DNA of 64,000 nucleotides from Aphelenchoides besseyi (taxonomy: Eukaryota > Nematoda > Chromadorea > Rhabditida > Aphelenchoididae), in contig JAMPIQ010000002.1 in assembly GCA_024699855.1 (NCBI GenBank), positions 2,666,001 through 2,730,000 on the forward strand, given 5' to 3'. Numbering within the stretch: the first letter of the stretch is position 1; every line of letters starts with the position of its first letter. The position numbers and the translations under genes were made by a program. This document shows positions 11,663-24,284 of the stretch, one piece after another. The notes beneath the pieces are model-generated. The model did no database searches and was not told the origin of the DNA. It saw only the letters and a program-made list of their open reading frames with translations.

Positions 11663-12173
11663 GTCAACATGAACGACGGGAATTTGGTTGTTTACACAAA
11701 TTCGTTGACATTTCAGAGTTGTGATTGTTTCAAATGGTTGTCTTTTAATGCATCAAATAAAAAAGCAGAGGCGAATATCATTTGATTGCCCTTCTTTATT
11801 CAAAGACTTCATTATGAACATCAATTCGAAAGAAGCAGATGTTGAAAACAATAACAATAGATTAACAACAGAACAATTGGCTATTAGGTTCTTATCCTTG
11901 GCTCCCTGTTGGAATAAGACTTAGACCATGGTTAGTATTTTGCAGATGCCGTAATTCAATGTAACCTTCGACGGCAAATTTGAATTTCATTAGTCAGTAA
12001 ACTTTGGAATTGCGTATTTTGTAATCAAAGTCGGCAGAATTCAAACAATTACGAGTGACATACAAATAAGTTTGAAGCATTTTATTCTTCGGAGTCACGA
12101 ACAATACTCTATCTGTTTGCAACCGTTTAATTTCATTGATATACGACGATAATTTGCTTTAAACAACAAGTAA
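11663..12173. other. Convergent 3' intergenic region
   Basis: Lies between the stop codons of collagen A and smc-4. It holds the collagen polyadenylation signal (11756-11761) and AT-rich sequence; the 67-codon plus-strand ORF at 11721 shows no family features. Confidence 0.5.
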
Positions 12174-15100
12174 CTATTCTGCAACATCAACGGACTCCGA
12201 TCGTCGACGTTTGATCGGCGGTTCATTCGATTCAACTCCCAGTGAAGATATCAACGCCTGATCAGCTTGTGTTCCAAAGACCTATAAACAAAATGTTAGC
12301 CATGATTGAATGGTCAGTTGATTACTGGATCAGTGTTCTCAGCATCGTCTAGCGATTGGCTGAAATTGGGATTCAACGTCACGTTGTTGGTGCAATCGTT
12401 CACTTTGAAGATTCCAATCAACCAATCCGCCTTCTCGAACATGTTGTTTCGCAGTGAAATGATTATAAACTGAGCGTTCTTATTGCGTTCCTGAACATCA
12501 ACATTAAGAACGAAGAGCGGTGACGGTTTACCTTTAGATAAGTTGCAATGATCGAAACGTTTCGATAATCCAAAGCGGCATCGATTTCGTCCATAACATA
12601 CAGAGGAGTTGGACAATAGTTGTGCAGAGCGAAGACCAAAGCCAACGAAGCCAACGTTTTTTCACCGCCGGACAAGTTCGTGATTTGCTTCCACGTCTTT
12701 TTTGGCGGTCGAACAACAAAAGCAACACCGTCTTTGAATGGATTCAGTGGATCCAAAGCCTCCAAATTGGCATCACCACCAAGTGTTAGCATTTGATAGA
12801 TTTCCTGAGTTGCCAATCGAATCTTCTGGAAACCTTCCATGAACTCGTCACTTCGCATTCGAGACAAACGATCGTAAACACGACGATGAGCTTGTTTGCT
12901 GTCCAACAACTCTTTCATTTGCCCGGAAACTTGGATTCGCCGATCCATCTGAAATATCAATCAATGATCGTAGACTGCGCGTTGCCCAGACCTTTTCGCC
13001 AAAATCTTCAACCAATTGCAAGTTCATTTGCCCTTTGAACTTCTTCTTTTTGGCTTCCAACTTTCTGTGACGATTCTCGAGTTCTTCTTTCACAAACGCT
13101 TGAATCTGTTCTTCGGTATACGACGGCAGTCCTGTCGTATCGCATGGAGGATCGAGTGAAACGTTTCCTTCAATGCCCGTAACCGCAGTGGTGTTCGGCA
13201 ATTCAGCTTCCAGATCTTCTTCCTCGTCTGCTTGATTGTCCTCATCAGCGGTCGTTGCGGTGGTTGCAGTTTCATTTGGATTGGGAACAACGGTTTGATT
13301 TTGTATTTGCTCAGTCAAGAAGGGAAGGATGTCTTGACGAATGTGCAGAATCGACAGTTTTCCCATCTGAAACAAAATGATAATTGAACTGATTGATTAC
13401 TCTCACCTCGTCATCAACATTATTCATTTTGGCCAACAGACTCTCGACTTTTTTGCTCATTTCGTTCAACTCTCTTTGACGATCTTGGATCTGATGTTTG
13501 AGTTGCTCTTCTTGAGTAGTCAAAGTGTTGATCAGCTCTGTCTTCTCCACAAGAAGCGTTTTCAGAGTCGCAACTCGCTCTTCATATTCGTCTTTCTTTC
13601 CGGCTTCCTGTTGCGCAATCTCGTTTTGCTCCTGAAGTTTCGTGGTCGCTTGTTCGATTTCTCGTTCAGTGTCTTCGATTGTTCGTTTTGCTTTCGAAAT
13701 ACCCAGCTCGAAGCGTTTGATCACGCTGTCCACGTTCTTCAATGTCAAATTCGCTTTGTTCTGCGTTTCTTCAGCGGTTTTTCAAAGTCGCTTTCGAAGT
13801 TTTGAGTCGTGATTGTGCAGCACCGAGAATCTTCTCTTCGACCTTCTTAATCTCTTCCTCCAACTTTTCTTTGCTTGTTCGCAATACAGAAGCTCGTTGA
13901 TTGACACTCTCCTTCTCTGCAACCACATGCATTCTAATCGATCGAATTCAAACCAACCGCGTTCGTATCTGTTGACATCATCTTGCAAAGACACAAGAGC
14001 GCTCTCATCGACGTCCAAACTTTCAAACGCGTTCTTTGCCCGAACCATCTCATTCTTAGCTTCTTCGACTTGTCGTTGTGCCAACTGAAACACAAACAAC
14101 TTCAATACTTGAACTAACTGCTTGCCATCATTTGTTGTTTTAGAAGCCGCTGTCGATGTTCCAGTTGAGCCAACTCTTCTTTCTTTGCTTTCAACGTTTC
14201 CATTTTCTGAAACAGAATCGGTTTTCCAGTAGGCATCTGAATTCTCAACCTGTGACAACGCAGACCGCAATCGATTCAACTGCTCTTGTTTATGTTTCAG
14301 TTGATTTTCCATTTCGCTCCAATTTCTCGACGATTCTTGCGATTCGGCTCGAACTTGATTTCCCATTCGACCGCTAAATCCATCAAATAACAGCACCGCC
14401 TTCTAATTCGTACCGCAGTTCTTGTCGTCCACCGCCGGACATTGTGCCACTTGTTTCGATCACATCTCCACGAAGTGTGACAACTCGCCATCGCTGTCCA
14501 TTGTGATTGGCAGCGGTAGTCGCCACCTCAATGTTATCAACAACGAGAGTGTCCCGAAGAGCACTGTAGAAAGCGGGTAGAAAGTCTTCGTTTCCAACGC
14601 GAATCATGTCAACGAGTCGAGGATGATTGAAGGGTCTAAACATGATTTTTGATGAGTATAATCTGTGCAACTTACGTCTGTGGTTTGTTCTTGATCTTCG
14701 ACCAAAAGTGATTTTGTTTCTCCAGTACAATGAAGGTGATGCGCGGCAAGTTCCGTTCTTTCAAGAACTTGATGCAATCCTGTGCCGTTTCAACCGTGTC
14801 CACGAGAACATCGTCCAGTGGCCGGCAACAAGTGGAAATAGCAACATCGTACTTCTCGTCAATTGCTCCCAAATCACCCAAACGACCGTAGATGCCCGGA
14901 ATATTGCCGTTTTGTTTCTCTTGAGTTAACGCCGCCAATGTCGCGTTGTTCGTTCGATATCCATCGGCTCGATGGCGATGTTGTTCGATCTCTCGATGCA
15001 GATCGTTTACTTCGTTTGCCAGTTCATGTTCAGTTCCACGGTTGTTTCTGTGCTCCGTTTCGAGGTTCTCGATTTCTGTTTTCACTTCAGGAATACGACT

Positions 15101-17008
15101 TCTGATCTTCTCCAAGTCGCTAAAAACAATCGTTTGAATGCAAATCACAAGCACAAACCTCGTCGTCTTTGAGAGCTCGCCCTCAAGGTTCTTGTAACTG
15201 TTTTCGGCTGCTGTGTATCGGGCTTCAACTGTAGAGCCGACTTTCTGTAACCGTTCCAACTTGTCTTTAGCGACATTGAGCTAAAAGACATTACAAACTC
15301 GTAGATCGTGTTTCTTCTCTTACATTACTCGTGCATTTGTCTTCTTCGGAATTCAAGTCGATGATCTTGGGCATAATCTCCTCCAGCTTCTGTCGATTAT
15401 TCGCGTTAGCAGTACGTTCTTTTGCTCGAAGATCGCGGAGTTGGTCTTCGCATTCACGAATCTCTTGCTGACATCGTTCGATTATTTCGCCCTGAGTTTT
15501 AAGTGTTTCTTCGGCTTTCGCTGGTGCTGCTCGAGCATCTTCCAACTGAAACCCTTGCAATTACTTGTATCTTCAGTTAAGGACTTGCTTTCTCGGAATC
15601 CTGTTCGATTTCCGCTTCTTTGGTCTCGATTTTCTTCCGAAGAAGTTTGATCTTTTCGTTCGTCTTTCTTGCATTCAATTCGCATTTGCGGTTGTTCTGC
15701 TCGGCATCTTGAATTTTTTCCTCGAGTTTGTCGATTTCTCTTAAATTCAAACCTCATACTCCCTTTCAAATAACAGCAACTAACTTGACAGAATCTGCTT
15801 TCTGTTTGTTCTCTTTCCGAAGTTCTCGTTCACATTTGTGCAGCTCTTCTTTGGCCTCGTTCTGTGAGACATTGGCCGAGTCGAGTTCATTGGAAGCTGC
15901 TTTATAGCGTTCGTCCAACTCAAATCTACGACAATCGGTTTCGAGAACATGGAACATGAGTTACCTTCGAATGTTCAGAAGCTTGTGAGTACACTCAGTG
16001 ATTGCATTCTCCACTTTCATCATCTTAAGAACCTCCAACACGGCACCGGCCATTTGGCTGACCTCTGATTCGGCCAAATCCAATCGTTTTCGGACCATAT
16101 CTTCCTCATCGTTGAACCAGTCTAACTTCTTCTTCAACTTTGCGATCGGTTCTTTCAATCGACTACTCCCGATAATGTCTTCCAGATACTCGAGCATCCC
16201 CTCTTCTCCGTGACGATCATCGCTTTTTGGTTTCATTAACGCGATTTGCTCGACTTCGCCCTAAACACCATTTCTCAACAATGAAAACAAAAGAATCCAA
16301 CCTGAAGAATCAGAAATCTGTTGTGATCCAAATCAATACCGTTGGTCTTCAAACAGTCACGAACTTCGTTTGTGTGCACCGTTTTTCCGTTGATGTGATA
16401 GGTACTACTACCACTCTTAGTCACACTGCGAGACACATGAAATTGTGATCCCGGCTTCACTGTGTACTCACTTCCCTAAACTGTCATTCAAAACAACTTG
16501 AAAAAGAAGTACCAACCTTGTCAAAGATCTTCGCAAAATGAACCTCAACTTTGCACGAGTTAACGTTCGGATGAGCAGAAGAACTGTGAATCAACGAACT
16601 GACTTTTTTTGAGCGAATTCGATTGGCTCGGAAACCAAAAACGAAGAGAAGCGAGTCGATGACATTCGATTTTCCAGATCCATTAGGTCCCAAAATTGAA
16701 GTGAAGTTCTGAAATCAACTGTTGAAGCTTATCACAATTTTGATTACCTTGTGAAAAGGACCAAGAGTTCGTCTTCCGTAATAGGACTTGAAGTTCTCGA
16801 CGACAATGTGCGTGATGATCAGTCGGTCCTTGTGCGGATCGGTACTCATAATCGGGACCGGACGATCGGGAATGTGCATGTTAAGAAGATCCTCGTGAAT
16901 CACATTCTGACAGTTGATTTCTGATTCACCAGCAACTTCTTCGTCCTCTTCGGGAGCCGGTGTGACGATTCTCTCGACCGTTTCGTTCCGACGACGAGTC
17001 GGAGGCAT
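12174..17008 (-). CDS. smc-4: Condensin subunit SMC-4
   Basis: Long SMC protein in many exons. The start MPPTRRRNETVERIV (17008) leads into LIITHIVVENFKSYYGRRTL and the Walker A motif GPNGSGKSNVIDSLLFVFG. After a long coiled coil (about 16240-15290) comes the hinge (GIYGRLGDLGAIDEKYDVAI, then MSGGGRQELRYE), a second coiled coil, and the C-terminal head with the ABC signature NLSGGEKTLASLALVFALH and Walker B PLYVMDEIDAALD, then AQFIIISLRNNMFEKADWL. The last residues are a basic KRRRSESVDVAE tail with NLS character. SMC-4 pairs with SMC-2/MIX-1 as the ATPase core of condensin for mitotic and meiotic chromosome compaction. An E2F-type element lies about 185 bp upstream. Confidence 0.95.
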
Positions 17009-17190
17009 CTTCGAACAACTGAAAGAGTAGCGGCACGATCATTATGCTTCTAAACAAATGTACACGAGAAATTAAAAGCCATTCCTTGAGTTCAAGTAAC
17101 CGCTAACCGATCTGCCGGACGGAAAGCGCAAAAAAAGCGAAAGAAAACAGCAAAAGCGATCGCCGTTTTCCGTTCAAATGGTTGGAAAAT

Positions 17191-17200
17191 GGGCGCCAAA
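17191..17200 (-). promoter_or_regulatory. E2F-type site in the smc-4 promoter
   Basis: The minus strand reads TTTGGCGCCC, which contains a perfect TTTSSCGC E2F/DP consensus. It lies in the 381-bp gap upstream of the smc-4 start; the other flanking gene ends, rather than begins, at that gap. S-phase expression of condensin genes through E2F is known in animals; use of this site is inference. Confidence 0.5.
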
Positions 17201-17389
17201 ATTGGTCACAAAAAGAAATTGAAAAGAATGTTCGTGAAATAACATCAACATGAGAGTAACTTCAATTCCTGTTGCTTTCATCTTCAATCTCGTTCAAATC
17301 TTCGTTTCACTCTGAATTCTGATTCTTTATTTCGGAATCTTTCAAATCAATTATTGCCACTTATATAAATGCATTTAAACAATCATTAC

Positions 17390-19185
17390 TTAAAAGTCGA
17401 AGAAAGGTTGAGGCGAGTTGTCTTTGTTGTGCGACGTGTTGAAGTTGAACGGTGAGGTTGTGTGCGGACTGTTCATACTCGGGAATAAACCGCCGGGACT
17501 CGCGTCCACTCCACTACCGATCGAAAAACCTGGTCCTTCGTCGTTTTGGCTTCCGAACAAGTTGTTGGAGAGATTGAAGAGACCGTCATTACCGATATCG
17601 TCCAAATTTAAACCACCAAATGGACTGAAAAACGAGTTCAGTAGACACATCGCTTCTCACCTTTCAGTTCGCGGATTCTCATTTCTTATCGAAGTTGCCG
17701 GAAGACTTCGTTTCGGTGTTTTGGGCTTCGGATTCGGTGGTGTTTGAGCATCAGACGGAGTGCCGAAAATAAAGTCTATGGAGTCGTTGTTGTCATTTGA
17801 ACGACTTGGAGTCGAGAAGTCGTTGAAGAAGTTGCCGATTGGACTTTCATTTCGCTCATCCTCTTCTTCCTCGTCCTCGTCGATCCGAATGTTGACAACG
17901 TTTCGTGAAGACGCTTCGGTTTCCTCTTCTGGTCGACGTTCTTCTTCCACGTTTTGAACGTTCATTTCTTCTTCATTGGCATTTTCAGTCCGAAGCTCTT
18001 GAATCGGTTGCAACTGTTCAGCTTGTTTTTGATGTTCCGATTTGGTCTTCTTCTCGGAACGAATAACTCGAGATTGTTTTGCCGGTGGTTCTTCATCACT
18101 CATTTGCTCAGCTTCCTGAAACAAGAGCATCAGAATGAATTGGATGAGTGGTACGAACATTGTCAGCATTTGTTTCTTGTTGATTTTCAGTTGGTTGTTG
18201 AGATGTTGGCTGTTTGATTGGTGAATCGGTTTGAGCGCAATTCTCGAGGTTGTCGATCTCCATCAAGTCGTTGGAAGCATCAATCTTTTCGGCGTATTTT
18301 TTCTCCAACTACAAATAAGTTCAAGAATCAAAGCTGCTGTGAAACTAACCGCCGCCTTTTTGACGAGCAATGCAGCCAATTTCTTGAGCATCCGCTTTCG
18401 TTCCATGGCATCGCTGACCATCGTGACGATCCACTTGTTCAGTTCCCATTTGCTTCGTTCTTCCACTGAAACAACCAATGGAGTCCCGAACAAATAAACT
18501 TACGAAGGGTCTTAGATTCGTCATATCGTTTTTTGGCAACTTCAATGTCCTTCTTCTTCTGCTCGACCACTCCTCTGATCACTTCCAATCGTTTTTTTTC
18601 CTAGAAACTTGCGATTATTGAAGATAAGAAGCGATAACCAACCGCACTCAGCTTCTGGACCCACTCGGAGTTCGACTTCAAGTTCTCGAACTTCTTCCGC
18701 GACAACCTGATTTTTGACAATTGTTCTTGCACTTTTTGCATGTCGCTCTAAACTCCCGTACGTTGAATGAGAGGGCGAACTCACTTGGAACTTCTGTTGT
18801 GTCTTGTCGGTCTTCTCGTTCAACAACTCGAACATGGTTCGTGTATGAGGATCACTAAACCCGAAAGTAGAATGAAGATCTCAAACTCACATCTGCGAAC
18901 TGGCAGCCAAATTCTTCTTCAGGTTCCTGATCGCTCGATTTTGTTCTTGGAGGTCCGTGGACTTTCGCTCCAGATTGCGCAACATCTCTCGCTTCTTGTA
19001 AACCGATTCTTTGAGAACTGCAATCACAATCAACAACCGCATTCGAAGACTCAAACTTACGTTTCAACTCGTAGTTCTGGACCTCCACTTTACGTTGCCA
19101 TTCTTCGCGCAATTTCACTGAAACTCGAGATCAATTGAAGTCATTGAAACGAAAACTCACGGGCGTCCATCAGTTCTTTCGACAT
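17390..19185 (-). CDS. Coiled-coil protein with acidic, phospho-site-rich C-terminus
   Basis: At least eight exons. Starts MSKELMDA (19185), where a GTGAG donor follows directly. The N-terminal half is a coiled coil with heptad-like charge pattern (KLREEWQRKVEVQNYELK; KKREMLRNLERKSTDLQEQN; SDMQKVQEQLSKIRLSRKKF; VEERSKWELNKWIVTMVSDA). The second half is disordered: a Gln/Glu-rich segment, an acidic run DEDEEEEDE, Ser/Pro sites (TPPNPKPKTPKRSLP) and a Gly/Asn/Phe-rich end (FGGLNLDDIGNDGLF ... FFDF). There is no membrane segment. It lies on the same strand as smc-4, 381 bp downstream-to-upstream, which is too far to call an operon. The composition suits a spindle, centrosome or kinetochore coiled-coil protein, but I do not recognise an orthologue. 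Confidence 0.7.
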
Positions 19186-19614
19186 TGTGATTACATGAAA
19201 ATGACGACAATCCGAAAGAAAAGAGAAAGTCGCTTGGCACATCTCCGACCATCGATGTTTTCCACTTGAAAGTCGATGATCAAATCGTGTTTTCATTGTC
19301 AGCAATTCAGGAGAGATGTTCGAACCGAACAATCTGATGGTCTTAACAAGTTGATTACTACCAAAATGGAATCATCTATGAACACGGACCTATTGACGTC
19401 TAAGAGAATCAATAGCACATCCAATCATCTGTTATCTTATGATTATGAATTCGAAAATTACATCCAACTTGAAATACAAGAGCCACAACTCAAATCTTTG
19501 TGAGAGTTTCAAATAATTTATTTCGAACAACGACGCACACAAAAGTATTTACAGTCAACAGATCACGAGTTTTGTACAAGAAATCTCAGTTCGACAACTA
19601 ACAATCGATATGCC

Positions 19615-21023
19615 TCAATAACCCTGCAAATAAAGTGGATTAGAGAAACAAACTCGATACTTTACTGGACTAGTCCGTGGAGGTGGACATTTGCATGAAC
19701 CGATCTTTCCTTGTTCACCGTCCGGACCGCGAGGTCCTTTTGGTCCCTGAATAAATCGATACCAACCACGTTCGAATTGAAAACTTACGGGCTCTCCACT
19801 TGGACCAACGTTACCGGGATCTTAAATAGGATTAAGTAATGTTAAAGAATTACGTTGATTAACGCAAAAAATATACCTCCAACATCGCCTAAAATAACCA
19901 AATTAAAAAGAACAAAATTCCTTTAAAACTGACCGGGATCACCATCTAAGCCTGCCAATCCTGCCGTTCCTTTCGGACCACGTTTGCCTTTAGGCCCGGG
20001 CTTTCCTTTTTTACCTAATGGCCCAGGCGGTCCTTCCACCTCAATTACTTTGCCTGGATCACCAGCACTTCCGGGCAATCCTAAAGATATGCTTTCAATG
20101 CACAATCCAAACAGAATCTTTACCCGGCTGTCCAGGCTCGCCATCAGGCCCGATGACGCCTAAATTTGATGCATCACAAGCAGCAGAAGAACGCAAAACA
20201 AACCAGGTGCTCCTCTTTTTCCTTTTATTCCATTCTCGCCGTCTTCACCTTATAACAAATGTTTAGTCTTGTATTCAGATTGTCGATTCTTACCTCTTGG
20301 ACCTTGATCTCCTTTTTGACCTTAACAAAAGTTCAGTTGATGCTCATGAATTGAAACAAACCCTTAGGACCCATTCGACCAGCTCTTCCTGGGGGCGCCG
20401 GCGGGCATTCTTGACAATATTCCTTAAATAAACACGTAGCAATTAATCTCATTCAATTAAACCTCAGGAATTGCTGCTGTTATTGATGGAGGTGCATCGA
20501 GTCCATCTAAAAACATGGAATATTGTTATCTGAGATGATCTATTCACCTAATCCTGGTACTCCCGGCTCCCCATCAGGACCTGCAATTTGGCGTTCACAA
20601 CAACGACAAACACACTGAAAAACTAACCATCATTACCCCTTGGACCCGGTAATCCTTTGGGACCTGGGGGCGATACACCACAACCACAGCATGAAGGCGG
20701 CTGTGAAGCTGCTTGTCGTTTGTTCAATTCGTGACGATTAAAAACTGCCTGAAACATCCGAAATACTGTTGTTTAGTTTCAATTGCTGTTGCCTCAGTCC
20801 TTGTGATTTCTCGCCACAGAGTCGTTGAACGAAAACGACAGAATTCAATCTGATCGTGCATTTGTGTCTGAGCTCGTTGAACGTGTCCGTAAAGAAGTGG
20901 CAACAAAAATATGGCAATCATCGTCGATATTGCTGAACAACTGACACCGAAGAATGCAACTCGTCGCATTTTGGCGATCTCTCTTTCCCATTCATCTTCC
21001 GAACGCAGAACTTCGTGCATCAT
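19615..21023 (-). CDS. Cuticle collagen B, extremely intron-rich
   Basis: The N-terminus (MMHEVLRSEDEWEREIAKMR) leads to a membrane anchor (AFFGVSCSAISTMIAIFLLP) and the collagen signature IEFCRFRSTTLWREI. The Gly-X-Y region starts after QPPSCCGCGVSPPGPKGLPG and is split into about 15 short exons. Cys clusters occur at the start, in the middle (QECPPAPPG-type) and at the end (CKCPPPRTSPGY). The last exon is only Gly-Tyr-stop, joined across the intron at about 19618-19660, so collagens A and B share the ending SPGY and probably belong to one subfamily. Introns are about 40 bp. The product is secreted into the cuticle by the hypodermis. Confidence 0.88.
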
Positions 21024-22138
21024 TCTGAAATCGAAGAGTTGGAACGATGCACGACCTCACTGACTATTGCACGTTTGTGCCGTTTAGCTCACAAACTTCG
21101 AACATAAATCCAAGCACCAGCTTCGAAGGTTACTGAACAATTGAAACGGTGCGTCGAATCGAATGTGTCTCGTGTAATTCACAGGCGATCGAAAGCAACG
21201 GAAATACGATTGATAATGAAGGCAATTTAACTGCGAATCAAGAAACGGAACGAGAGCAAAGGAAAATGACGATTTTCGCATATGCCCTCCGACTCGGTCA
21301 ACAAAGTCACGTCATAACGACTCTCAATGAAGAAATGACCGACGCGTTGAGTGGCGATCGGACGACTTCAGTTCACCTCAATTTCCCCGAATTCCCAACA
21401 GTCTTCATTAAACCGCCGAATTTTCGAACGTTTTCGATCCCTCAGAAATCAACACGTTGAAGTCGATTGCATTCGATTTTTGCACGTCACGCATTCGTGA
21501 GCTAATCGCCATCGAATGACAAGTGAAATCGATCGAATTGGTTATTACGATAAAAGAAATTGCTTTTGTGTTCCAAATTGGTTGCAAATGCCATCGGATG
21601 TAATCGTTCAGTTTGATTTATTCGCTTGTTAGCTTAACCGGTCTTCTCTAATGTCTTTGTGAGCTAAACAAACCCACGTCATTCATAATTGAACGTCTCA
21701 GGAAACAAAGCAAACTGTTGAAGCGCTAGAAAACAAGCTTTCCCGCGAGATTAAATTGGAACATAAACGAATCGATTTGTCTCGTTTCTAGTAGTCGAGG
21801 TCCTTTGTTACTGCGAATCATTAGTTCCAATTACGTGAAAATATGTTTGTAGTTTGTCGAGACGTGACATTGTTAGTGAGAGCAAACGAGCACATAGTGA
21901 ACATAAACTCGAAAATATAGAAGAGTATGAGCAACTATCTCTCATAGCATAACTTGAAGAAAAACATATTCTCCCCACAATGATCTCAACGAAGACAAAG
22001 AGTTTGTTTGGGCCGATCCAATCCAATGAACTCGAAGTTCTGAAATCCATTCCGTTGATTTTACATCTTCTTTTCAAGAAACCTCTGTTTTGAAACATTG
22101 AAGCAAAATGAGTAAATGTGTTTATTGCGCTAAGTGGG
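21024..22138. other. Intergenic region, nothing assigned
   Basis: Contains the collagen B promoter and the 3' flank of the tyrosine kinase. The 103-codon plus-strand ORF at 21149-21460 has no splice context or family signature. No TATA box was seen upstream of collagen B. Confidence 0.4.
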
Positions 22139-24284
22139 CTACATCGTGGGAGTCGGCGGAGTGGCAGCAGTGCTGGTCGCTGGAACGGTTGACGAAGTCG
22201 GAAGCGTGGTTGTTGGTCCGGGGGATGGAGTAGTTGAACGGTTCGGAGTGGTGGCCGGTTGATGTGGACGTCGAGATGCGCGAACGGCCTTCACTTCCTT
22301 GCCATCGTCCTCTTTGCTCAGCACTTGGTTGTCTTGGGTCGCGCTGAAATCGAGTAGATTGTACTGCATTCTCAGTAAGTAAACCCTACCATTCACGTGG
22401 AACGTCACGACGATTGCGGCGGGACATTGCCTTCGGACGCTTGAGCTGCTGATCCTAAAACAGAACTTGTATTTCAAATGCAAAAGTCCAGTGACTCACC
22501 TCAATGCTCGAAACTCGTGGAATCGCAGGACTCGGCGTGTGCTTGGGTTCGGGTTTTTCAGCCTGCGATTCGCACGGTTCGATCGGAGTTTCGATACCGC
22601 ATTCGCGGTAGAGTTCGATTTCAAGGTCAGTGAGTGCCGTCACGCCCGGAATCTTGTTGAGTGTGAGCTGAAACAAGAATCATTAGAGGAATTGACGAGA
22701 CGAAATTTACCTGGGACATCGGAGGAAGTGGAAACTCCTTCTGAATGCGATCCAGCTCCTTCTTCACGGCCTCCATCGTCGCACGCTGATTGAGATCAAC
22801 GACCCAACATTGTTGTTCGATGAGCGTTTTGACCGACGGAGGAAAACGGTCTGAAATGACGACATGATGCTTGTCCAACCAATTCGACTTACCACTCAAG
22901 GTCGGCATTTTGCCCTTTCGAATGTGGGTCGCGATGCGTTTTGGTTGCCATTGATCGAAGATTTTGGCTCCGTTCATGAAGATTTCGTACAATACGACTC
23001 CGAAGGACCAAACGTCCGACTTCGTCACGAAGTACGCATCACGCTGCACCGACTCGGGCGCCATCCTGAAATAAACGATTAGTGGAAGACTTGATGGTAA
23101 CTCACCAACGCACAGGCATGTGCTCCCGCCCGAACGACCCTCCCGTTAAGTCTTCCACGAAGGCGCTCAGGCCGAAGTCAGCGAGCTTCGCCACGCCTTG
23201 GTGGCTGATGAGTATGTTGCGCACCGCCAAGTCGCGGTGTACAATGTTTCTGAAACGAATGAAATGAAAGATGAAAAACTTGAATGAGATCTTACTTGCT
23301 GTGGAGATACTCCAACCCAGTTGCTGACTCACGCGCGTACTTGATACGCTCTGGAGTGCCGATTTTGTCAGTGAATGTTTCCAGATGTTTTTGGACCGAG
23401 CCACCACAACAGAGTTCCATGACGATCTTCACCGGAACTGTGTCGAATGCGATGCCATAGAACTAAAAACGAAGGTCTGGTCACTTGTTCGAATCACAGT
23501 ACTCACCTTGATGACGTTCGGATGGCGAACTGATCGCATGAGCTGGCCTTCTTGGATGAGCGCCATTCGCGCTTTGTCTTCTTGCTCGATCTCCTCTTGA
23601 GTTTTGCGTTCTTCAATCGTGTGCTTGCACACTTTGACAGCCACGCTGATCAGTTCGCCATGCCGACGGAGCTTCCCACGATAAACGACGCAGAAGTTTC
23701 CGGCTCCTGAAAGTAAAGTTAACTGGAGCGTTGTACTCGATCCCTACCGAGTTTGTTTTCGCTTGCTGTGGTGAACTCGACGTCAGTGTTCTTCAGGAGC
23801 CACATTGGCCGCTTCGCCGGTTTTGTCAGTGAGATCTTCTTTCCGTCGATGTTCAGTCCAGTATGTAAATAGTGGCTGATCATCTCCCTGATCGAGGGAA
23901 ACTTCAGCGCCCCTTCCTAAACAAAAAAGTCAAATGAATTAAAGAACGGAACTTACACCCGCAGTCAGTGAAAAGAAGGTGCACGACTTGTTGTGGAGGA
24001 CTGTGATGTGATGAATCTGATTGGTCCATCGGACCGAGAGGATCACTTCGCAAAAGCTTCCGTGATCTTCGGCCCGAATGGCAAAGAAACCGTTCGCGAT
24101 CAAGCACATCTGTAAATGAAGTGAATGAACTCCACGACTTCTGGTTTGCACTCACCTCCACGCACTTCTTGTCCAAAACTCCCACGAAAGAGTCGAGCTC
24201 CTCCAACTTCAACTTGTTCAGCAGGTGCTCGATTCGCGGACCTTCAGCCGACAGCTTTTGGTCTTCCTTTGCTTTTTCGGCCAT
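22139..24284 (-). CDS. Fer-like SH2 non-receptor tyrosine kinase
   Basis: About nine exons. Order: a short N-terminus (MAEKAKEDQKLSAEGPRIEH), an SH2 domain (GFFAIRAEDHG with the phosphotyrosine Arg, VILSVRWTNQIHHITV, FPSIREMISHYLHTG), then the kinase domain with AGNFCVVYRGKL, VAVKVCK, HRDLAVRN, DFGLSAF, PVRWMAPESV and SDVWSFGVVLYEIF. All catalytic residues are present. After the kinase comes a 150-residue tail that is acidic, then Arg-rich, then Ser/Thr/Pro-rich (ending ATPPTPTM). The SH2-kinase arrangement without an F-BAR region is typical of the expanded nematode Fer/Fes set (SPE-8 and FRK-1 relatives), many with sperm roles. Codons end in G or C more often than in neighbouring genes. Confidence 0.9.

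Noticed and set aside
13377..13805. Plus-strand 142-codon ORF rich in Phe and Leu
   Set aside because: Antisense to the smc-4 coiled coil; Phe/Leu-rich antisense frames are expected from Glu/Lys-rich exons.
12174..19185. An operon of smc-4 and the upstream coiled-coil gene
   Set aside because: The gap is 381 bp, holds an E2F-type site of its own, and shows no sign of SL2-type spacing.
21149..21460. 103-codon plus-strand ORF upstream of collagen B
   Set aside because: No splice context, no domain, and it overlaps the likely collagen promoter.
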